DNA of 16,673 bases, from contig JAFDHB010000076.1 of NCBI GenBank assembly GCA_019308985.1, positions 1 through 16,673 on the forward strand. Reading direction: 5' to 3'. Numbering within the stretch: position 1 is the stretch's first letter; each line of letters begins with the position of its first letter. The translations under genes and the position numbers were made by a program. The notes beneath the pieces were generated by a model that ran no database searches, was not told the origin of the DNA, and worked only from the letters and a program-made list of their open reading frames with translations. Below, piece after piece: positions 11,489 through 16,673 of the stretch. The stretch comes from Deltaproteobacteria bacterium. Its GTDB lineage: Bacteria; Desulfobacterota; DSM-4660; Desulfatiglandales; HGW-15.

Positions 11489-12823
11489 ATGAAAGGAATT
11501 CGGAGAAATGGTTCAGGTGCCTTGGGCAATGCCTTGTCTCTGGCAACGGTTTTCATTGCAAGTGTTATTCTCCTCTTTGCTCCACACCGGGCGTCGGCCC
11601 AGTCCGGGACAAAGGCGCCGATCAAGATCGGCGTTGCCATATCTCTGACCGGGAAATGGGCCCGCACCGGGGAGCTGGAAGTTGGGGGCTATAAACTCTG
11701 GGGAAAAATCATAAATGAGAGGGGCTGCAGTTTTGGAGAGGCGGAAAAGTATGGGTGTAAAGGACACGGCCTACTGGGGAGACCCGTGGAATTCATTGTC
11801 TATGACGACAAGAGCGATCCCAGCGAGGCGGTGAAGCTCATCAGGAAGCTGGTTGTCTCGGACAAGGTGGATCTCATACTTGGTCCTTACGGGAGCGCAG
11901 TCTCCAACGCCATTGCACCCCTGACCGAGACTTACAGGATCCCGGTCATAACCCCCCTGGCAAATGCCCCGGTTATCTGGCAGGGCAAGAAAAGACAGTG
12001 GTTTGTAGGTGTCTTGCCTCCGGCCTGGAAAAATCTTTACGGCAGCATGATTATCGGGAAACAGAGGGGAGCGAAAACAGTCGCCTTTATTTACTCTGAT
12101 ACGGCTTTTCCCACGGGCGCCACGAGACCTCTGGTCGCCAAGGCCAAGGAGATGGGGATCAAAGTCGTGCTTGACGAAGCCTACCCGAAAGAGACTGCGG
12201 ATTGGGAACCTATTATGTCAAAGGCATGGTCCAAGAGACCTGACATGATCCTTGGTGGTGGATATCTCCCGGATTCCATCGGCATCGTAAAGGCGGCAAA
12301 GGCGGTAAATGCCACTCCCAAGATATTCGGCTTCCTCGTGGGACCGGCAATCGTGGATTTTGCCAAGTCCCTCAAGAAGGATGCCCTGTACATAACCGGC
12401 GAGACCTTCTGGGAACCTTTTACCCGGACCCCGGGGAACCAGGAGTTCTACAGGGCCTATATCAAGGAATACGACAGCGAGCCCTCCTATCACGCCGCCG
12501 CCGGGTTTGCGGCCGGCCAGATCCTGGAAATGGCGGTAAAGGAAGTCGGTTCTATCGAAGACAAAAAGGCCATAAGAGATAAACTATATTCCATGAGGGT
12601 AATGACCATTTTCGGGAAGTATCAGGTAAACCCCCTTGGACATCCCGATTCAGGATACCAGATAGGCAAGACGACAAATCTCATCCAGTGGCAGGAGGCG
12701 GCCGGCAAGAAACTCCTTCCCAACCAGGTCCCCGTCGAAGGCATGGTCAAGGAGATCATCTATCCCGAGGAATCATCCACGGCAGAAGTCATCTATCCTT
12801 TCCCAGGATGGAAAAACAGATAA
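11489..12823 (+). CDS. livK: Liv-type ABC transporter substrate-binding protein
   Basis: This 444-residue periplasmic binding protein (type 1 fold, LivK/BraC-like) belongs to a branched-chain-amino-acid-type ABC importer. The signal peptide has a basic start (MKGIRRNG), a hydrophobic core (about 17-31) and a cleavage site after ASA (about residue 37). The mature protein opens with IKIGVAISLTGKWARTGE (about 45-62) and continues with LILGPYGSAVSNAIAPLTE, the family's serine/threonine ligand-binding loop. It is longer than typical LivK (about 370), with a cysteine-containing insert (ERGCSFGEAEKYGCKGHG), as in many anaerobe members that bind aromatic or aliphatic acids rather than leucine. A Shine-Dalgarno AAGGAGG (11476-11482) supports the start. 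The ligand is undetermined. Confidence 0.93.
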   Translation: MKGIRRNGSGALGNALSLATVFIASVILLFAPHRASAQSGTKAPIKIGVAISLTGKWARTGELEVGGYKLWGKIINERGCSFGEAEKYGCKGHGLLGRPVEFIVYDDKSDPSEAVKLIRKLVVSDKVDLILGPYGSAVSNAIAPLTETYRIPVITPLANAPVIWQGKKRQWFVGVLPPAWKNLYGSMIIGKQRGAKTVAFIYSDTAFPTGATRPLVAKAKEMGIKVVLDEAYPKETADWEPIMSKAWSKRPDMILGGGYLPDSIGIVKAAKAVNATPKIFGFLVGPAIVDFAKSLKKDALYITGETFWEPFTRTPGNQEFYRAYIKEYDSEPSYHAAAGFAAGQILEMAVKEVGSIEDKKAIRDKLYSMRVMTIFGKYQVNPLGHPDSGYQIGKTTNLIQWQEAAGKKLLPNQVPVEGMVKEIIYPEESSTAEVIYPFPGWKNR

Positions 12824-12834
12824 CAGGAATGGCG

Positions 12835-12875
12835 GGTGTGTCGTGGTAAACCCCGCGGGGTTTACCCGGCACACC
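12835..12875 (+). terminator. livK-livH intergenic palindrome/hairpin
   Basis: Positions 12845-12866 are a perfect 22-bp palindrome (arm GGTAAACCCCG). Beyond a single bulged T12844, GGTGTGTCG (12835-12843) pairs with CGGCACACC (12867-12875), including one G-T pair. The RNA would form a stem of about 20 bp starting 12 nt after the livK stop and ending 14 nt before the livH start. There is no T-tract. The likely role is 3' protection of livK mRNA or partial termination, giving excess binding protein over permease, as known for malE-malF type intergenic hairpins. It is also close enough to influence livH translation. Confidence 0.7.
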
Positions 12876-12889
12876 TTCTCAAGGCAAGT

Positions 12890-13744
12890 ATGCTGGCAGG
12901 CTTTGCTGAGATACTGATCAGGGGCTTCATGCTCGGCTCCGTCTACGGCTTGGTGGGCATGGGGCTGACCCTGGTGTGGGGCGTGGTGGGGATAGTGAAT
13001 ATCGCCCACGGCGAGTTTGTAATGCTGGGGGCCTACCTTGCCTTCTGGTTATTTTCCCTTCTGCACCTGAATCCCCTTTTCGCAGTCGCCCTGTCGGTGC
13101 CGGTCTTCTTTGGTGCAGGAGCGCTGATTCACCGGAAAATCACGGAGAGGCTGGTGAAGGAGCACGAACTTTCAGCCCTTATCCTGACCTTTGGGATGTC
13201 TATCCTGATATGGAATTTGGCCCAGTTTGTGTTCACAAACACCTACCGCTCAGTGCCCTATCTGACTGGCAGCCTGTCGATAATGGGCCTGGTCTTCTCT
13301 AGGGGGAAAATGGCTTCCTTTGCCCTCTCAATCCTCATTACGGGGATACTGTTTTTCTTCCTCAAATTCTCAAGGTGGGGAAAGGCGATAAGGGCTACCT
13401 CTCAGAACCCGGACGTGGCCCTGGTCTGTGGTATCGACACGGTAAAGATGAGGATGGTCACCTTTGGATTGGGCATTGCCCTGGCCGGTACGGCGGGTTC
13501 GATAATCAGCCTCCAGTGGGTGATATTCCCGCAAATGGGGTCAACCTCTATTGCCAAGGCCTTTGCAATTGTGGTCCTTGGGGGACTCGGGAACATACAC
13601 GGCGCCCTGGCAGGGGGGTTGATAATCGGGGTGCTGGAAGCCCTGGTGACCCAGTACTTGAGCGCCAAGATGGCCCAGATTATTCCATCCGTTACGATCT
13701 TGGTGATACTCCTCTTGAGACCCACGGGATTGTTCAAGAGATGA
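12890..13744 (+). CDS. livH: Liv-type ABC transporter permease LivH
   Basis: This 284-residue inner-membrane permease is of the LivH family. The family motif VNIAHGEFVMLGAYLAF (about residues 36-52) follows the first transmembrane stretch. Later come a GKAIRATSQNPDVALVCGID segment (the cytoplasmic EAA-like coupling loop that contacts the ATPase) and GGLGNIHGALAGGLIIGVLE near the C-terminus. About eight hydrophobic segments are visible. I chose the ATG at 12890, preceded by AAGG; an in-frame ATG at 12836 would run translation through the hairpin and add 18 residues unlike the family. The stop overlaps the livM start (ATGA), so the two are translationally coupled. Confidence 0.94.
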   Translation: MLAGFAEILIRGFMLGSVYGLVGMGLTLVWGVVGIVNIAHGEFVMLGAYLAFWLFSLLHLNPLFAVALSVPVFFGAGALIHRKITERLVKEHELSALILTFGMSILIWNLAQFVFTNTYRSVPYLTGSLSIMGLVFSRGKMASFALSILITGILFFFLKFSRWGKAIRATSQNPDVALVCGIDTVKMRMVTFGLGIALAGTAGSIISLQWVIFPQMGSTSIAKAFAIVVLGGLGNIHGALAGGLIIGVLEALVTQYLSAKMAQIIPSVTILVILLLRPTGLFKR

Positions 13745-14691
13745 TCAAGTTGCTCCACCATAGGCCCTTGGCATACCCTTTTCTTGCGGTGCTCTGCGCG
13801 GCGCTCTTCTCGGTCCCCCTTTTTGCCTCTGATTATTGGATTACCCTCTTCACCGTGATACTGATCTACATGGTGTATGCGTCAGGGTGGAACCTTTTTT
13901 CCGGATTGACCGGGTATATCAACTTCGGGCTGGCATGGTCCATAGGCCTGAGCGGCTATGTCAGCAGTATCCTGATTGCGGATTATGGCATAAACTGTTT
14001 CCTGGCCTGGCCTGTCGGCGCGCTCTTCACTAGTGCGGTTTCAGTGGGTGTCGGATACATACTCCTGAGAATCAAGGGGGTCTATTTTGCCATTTCCATG
14101 GTCGCCTTGACCGAGGGGACCAGGGAGTTGTTCGGCACCAAATATCTTAGATCAATAACCCATGGGGGGCTCGGTATTCCCTTTGTCGCCGGTATAGGAC
14201 TGGAAGGCATATATTGGTCAATCCTGATCATTTCACTCCTAACGACATTGGCATGTTACACGATCTTTCCGTCCAAGTACGGCCTCCGTCTCATGGCCAT
14301 CAGGGAAGATGAACAGGCCGCAGAGACCCTGGGCATCCATACTACAAGGGAGAAAATATCCTCCTTTGCCCTCAGCGCCTTTGTCGTGGGACTGGCAGGT
14401 TCAATACACTTTACCTACCAGAACTACATCGACCCGCCATTTGCCTTCAACATCCAGTTGACCCTGACCGCTATCGTCATGACCCTTTTCGGCGGTGTCG
14501 GTACGGTATTCGGCCCGGTGATAGGGGCTGTGCTTTTTTCTTTCATACACGAGATCCTGTGGGCAGAGCTGACCGTCCTTTATATGGCGGTTTTTGGAGG
14601 AATCCTGATGGTATTGGTCCTTTTCTTCCCCCAGGGCCTGCTGGGCTGGTTGAAGGAAAAGGGGGTATTCCCCAGGACTCGGACGATCTAA
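13741..14691 (+). CDS. livM: Liv-type ABC transporter permease LivM
   Basis: This 316-residue permease pairs with LivH. The family marker SGWNLFSGLTGYINFGLA (about 43-60) is clear, as is the coupling-loop motif AIREDEQAAETLGI. The FGGVGTVFGPVIGAVLF segment and the LFFPQGLLGWLKEKG ending are also typical. About eight to nine membrane segments are present. The frame is open for another 366 nt upstream inside livH, but that part has no membrane character and is a shadow of livH. The ATG at 13741 overlaps the livH stop by four bases, the usual coupling. The stop is 7 nt before livG. Confidence 0.94.
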   Translation: MIKLLHHRPLAYPFLAVLCAALFSVPLFASDYWITLFTVILIYMVYASGWNLFSGLTGYINFGLAWSIGLSGYVSSILIADYGINCFLAWPVGALFTSAVSVGVGYILLRIKGVYFAISMVALTEGTRELFGTKYLRSITHGGLGIPFVAGIGLEGIYWSILIISLLTTLACYTIFPSKYGLRLMAIREDEQAAETLGIHTTREKISSFALSAFVVGLAGSIHFTYQNYIDPPFAFNIQLTLTAIVMTLFGGVGTVFGPVIGAVLFSFIHEILWAELTVLYMAVFGGILMVLVLFFPQGLLGWLKEKGVFPRTRTI

Positions 14692-14698
14692 GCGTTTC

Positions 14699-15421
14699 AT
14701 GGTGAAGATGGAGCAAAGAGAACCTATCCTTGTGGTTGACGATGTGGTAAAAAAATTCGGCGAGGTCGCAGCGCTCGATCATTGCTCCTTCACCGTTGAG
14801 AGGGGATCGATAACCGGCCTCATTGGTCCCAACGGGGCGGGAAAGACCACCCTGTTCAATCTTATTACGGGGATACTCAGGCCCGATTCGGGGCACGTGT
14901 ATTTCAAAGGCGAAGACATTACGGGAAAGAAGCCCTATGAGATCGCCCGAAAGGGGGTGGGTCGCACCTACCAGATCATAAGGATATTCCCCAAGATGAC
15001 CTTGATGGAGAATTTACTGGTGGTTGGAAAAGGTAAAGAGAGCGAAGTCATGGACAAGGCCCTGCACCTCCTGAGCCTGGTGAAGCTCGTTGACAAGAAG
15101 GATGAGAATGCCTCTGACTTGTCCTTCGGGCAACAGAAGTTACTATCCCTCGCGCAGGTATTGATGCTGGATGCAGAACTCATATTGCTTGATGAACCCG
15201 CTGCAGGGATCAATCCTACATTGCAAAACGAGCTGATGTCGCTGATTCATGATCTGAATGGAGAAGGAAGGACTTTCTTGATTGTGGAACACGATATGGG
15301 TGTCATAATGGGGCACTGCGGAAGGGTGATTGCCCTTAACTACGGCCAGAAGATCGCAGAGGGGTCGTGCGATGAGATTCAGAAGAACGAATGTCTCCTG
15401 GAGCATTACTTCGGTAGGTGA
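14699..15421 (+). CDS. livG: Liv-type ABC transporter ATP-binding protein LivG
   Basis: This 240-residue cytoplasmic ATPase energises the importer together with LivF. Walker A is GPNGAGKTT (43-51), the Q-loop glutamine is Q92 in RTYQIIRIF, the ABC signature is LSFGQ (141-145, a LivG-type variant of LSGGQ), Walker B is LILLDE (161-166) and the switch histidine is H198 in VEHD. It is slightly shorter than most LivG proteins (about 255). The start follows livM by 7 nt with no strong Shine-Dalgarno, so translation is probably coupled; an in-frame ATG at 14708 is a possible alternative. The stop overlaps the livF start. Confidence 0.94.
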   Translation: MVKMEQREPILVVDDVVKKFGEVAALDHCSFTVERGSITGLIGPNGAGKTTLFNLITGILRPDSGHVYFKGEDITGKKPYEIARKGVGRTYQIIRIFPKMTLMENLLVVGKGKESEVMDKALHLLSLVKLVDKKDENASDLSFGQQKLLSLAQVLMLDAELILLDEPAAGINPTLQNELMSLIHDLNGEGRTFLIVEHDMGVIMGHCGRVIALNYGQKIAEGSCDEIQKNECLLEHYFGR

Positions 15422-16149
15422 TGATGGGAAGGGACGGCGAACAGGTCTTGGAGATTGAGGGCCTTGTATCGGGCTACGGCAAGATGGAGATCCTTCACGG
15501 GGTCTCGCTCTCAGTGAGACAGGGAGAAATCGTGGCCCTGATAGGGCCAAACGGGGCCGGCAAATCCACTGTGCTCAAGGCGACGGTGGGTATGCTCAGT
15601 GCCATTTCAGGAAGAGTGACCTTTCTTGGAGAAGACATCACCAATAAGCCTCCCCCCTATATCGTTTCAAGGGGGCTTTCTTTCAACCCGCAGGGTAGAG
15701 TCGTCTTCCCTGACATGGACGTCAAGGAACACCTTGATATGGGAGCGTGGACGATAAGGGATCCGAGAAAGAAGAGAGAAGCCGTGGAAAGGGTCTTTTC
15801 CCTGTTCCCGTGGTTGAAGGAAAAGGTAAAGACAAAGGCGAAACAGATGAGCGGGGGGGAGCAGCAGATGTTGTCTCTGGCCAGGGCCCTGATGATACAG
15901 CCAAAGATACTCCTGTTGGACGAGCCGTCCCTGGGGCTTTGCCCCATGTGGGTCAACAGGGTCTTTGATAAGATCGTGGAGATAAAGGAATCAGGTATAC
16001 CATGTCTAATAGTAGAGCAAAAGGCCGCTATGGCCTTGGAACATGCGGATTATGGCTATGTTCTGGAGATGGGAAGGAACAGGTTTGAAGGGAAAGGGAC
16101 GGACCTGCTTAACAACAAGGATGTGCGCCTCCTCTACCTGGGAGGCTGA
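15421..16149 (+). CDS. livF: Liv-type ABC transporter ATP-binding protein LivF
   Basis: This 242-residue second ATPase is of the LivF family. Walker A is GPNGAGKST (42-50), the signature is MSGGE (143-147) and Walker B is ILLLDE (163-168). The switch position carries Q200 in IVEQ instead of histidine, as is normal for LivF. The SRGLSFNPQGRVVFPDM stretch (83-99) matches the family's Q-loop region. The start is the ATG that overlaps the livG stop as TGATG; a GTG at 15418 and a second ATG at 15424 are equally in frame. It completes the five-gene importer. A 78-bp gap follows before the next gene, with no clear terminator. Confidence 0.94.
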   Translation: MMGRDGEQVLEIEGLVSGYGKMEILHGVSLSVRQGEIVALIGPNGAGKSTVLKATVGMLSAISGRVTFLGEDITNKPPPYIVSRGLSFNPQGRVVFPDMDVKEHLDMGAWTIRDPRKKREAVERVFSLFPWLKEKVKTKAKQMSGGEQQMLSLARALMIQPKILLLDEPSLGLCPMWVNRVFDKIVEIKESGIPCLIVEQKAAMALEHADYGYVLEMGRNRFEGKGTDLLNNKDVRLLYLGG

Positions 16150-16227
16150 TGAGACATCAGTGGGCAAGAGGGGTAGAATTCTCAGGCTTACCTTCTGGAT
16201 AAACCATTTAGGCAAGGAGGGTACGGG

Positions 16228-16521
16228 ATGGAAAATGGGGGAGAGCGAAAGATCTCGGAGTATGAATTCGTGATCAAGGCTGTCAAGAAGTTGCGGAAGC
16301 CTCCTTATAAGGGGATTCATTCCGTTTACAGCGGTTTCAACCAGGCCTTCAGGGAATACTTTGGCAAAGATCCGGTGGAGGCGACCACAAGACTGGCTCA
16401 AGAGGGGAAGATTGTTACCAGGCCCGTGAGAGGTGGCGTCATGTTGTACCTGCCTGATGAGGCCCCTTCTCCCAGGGGTTCTCAGAGTGTACTGCAAAAG
16501 ATCCTCGAAGAGGATGAGTGA
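16228..16521 (+). CDS. small hypothetical protein, possible winged helix
   Basis: This is a 97-residue protein of unknown function. An excellent Shine-Dalgarno (AAGGAGG, 16214-16220) lies 7 nt before the ATG. The layout of predicted helices (SEYEFVIKAVKKLRKPPYKG, then VYSGFNQAFREYFGKDPVEA and TTRLAQEGKIV) followed by a two-strand hairpin (IVTRPVRGGVMLYLPDE) resembles a winged helix-turn-helix, in which a wing follows the recognition helix. That would suggest a small DNA-binding protein or a phage/plasmid-style accessory regulator, but this is inference from pattern alone. It is 78 bp after livF on the same strand and may be expressed with the operon or independently. Bases 16522-16673 hold nothing I recognise. 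Confidence 0.7.
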   Translation: MENGGERKISEYEFVIKAVKKLRKPPYKGIHSVYSGFNQAFREYFGKDPVEATTRLAQEGKIVTRPVRGGVMLYLPDEAPSPRGSQSVLQKILEEDE

Positions 16522-16673
16522 CATCGGATCAAACCCTATTTCTCCCTGTTTCAGCCCTTAACAGGCTGTTGCCCAAATCTTTTCCGCTCCACCCATTTAT
16601 GCCAAAAGAAAATAGCGCTCATGGTATTTGCTGTTGTGGTCCCTGGAGGTCTTTTCTCAAGGCTCAATCAAAT

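Noticed and set aside
12836..12889. Upstream ATG for livH
   Set aside because: It would place the long hairpin inside the coding region and add residues unlike LivH; the ATG at 12890 fits the family start.
13375..13740. A 122-codon upstream extension of the livM frame
   Set aside because: It lies entirely inside livH, has no membrane character, and the ATG overlapping the livH stop gives a normal LivM length.
1..16673. CRISPR array, tRNA, rRNA or prophage genes
   Set aside because: I saw no regularly spaced repeats with unique spacers, no tRNA-like cloverleaf and no phage structural genes.

Overview
The window looks like a chromosomal segment of an anaerobic deltaproteobacterium (Desulfobacterota-like). 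This is inferred from the gene mix (TRAP and Liv-type transporters, a stand-alone LUD protein, a PaaG-like enoyl-CoA hydratase, an EI24/CysZ-like membrane protein) and from the style of the small hypothetical proteins. No rRNA, tRNA or other phylogenetic marker is present, so the assignment is tentative.

Accessory left part (1-3592). Two attC recombination sites of integron gene cassettes can be read directly, at 858-930 and 1450-1507. Both have complementary R''/R' boxes, a long folded stem and extrahelical bases. They delimit a cassette carrying a BrnT/BrnA-type toxin-antitoxin pair with its own promoter, and a cassette (925-1501) carrying two tightly spaced unknown small genes. A third cassette appears to start at 1502 but is broken by a REP-associated tyrosine transposase (RAYT, 1781-2587). 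The RAYT lies between 10-bp perfect inverted repeats and internal repeats, with degenerate tandem repeats just outside. No integrase gene is in the window; the attC orientation places it, if present, to the left. After the RAYT comes a small protein with five 16-residue repeats (2755-3072), then about 520 bp without a recognisable gene.

Metabolic right part (3593-16521). An FHA-GAF signalling protein (plus strand, own promoter) abuts a convergent enoyl-CoA hydratase. Next are an EI24/CysZ-like membrane protein (minus) and a divergent LUD-domain protein (plus). A minus-strand group follows: D-2-hydroxyacid dehydrogenase, then the TRAP transporter genes dctP, dctQ and dctM. Divergent from this, across a 414-bp intergenic region, is a complete plus-strand Liv-type ABC importer (livK-H-M-G-F) followed by a small unknown protein.

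The two transporters together suggest uptake of organic acids or amino-acid-like substrates feeding CoA-linked degradation, but no substrate can be assigned from sequence. Both transporter operons have a strong hairpin directly downstream of the binding-protein gene (8812-8842 after dctP, 12835-12875 after livK), which fits differential expression of the binding protein over the membrane subunits. The most notable part of the window is the integron cassette array with its toxin-antitoxin cassette, its unknown two-gene cassette and the inserted RAYT element.
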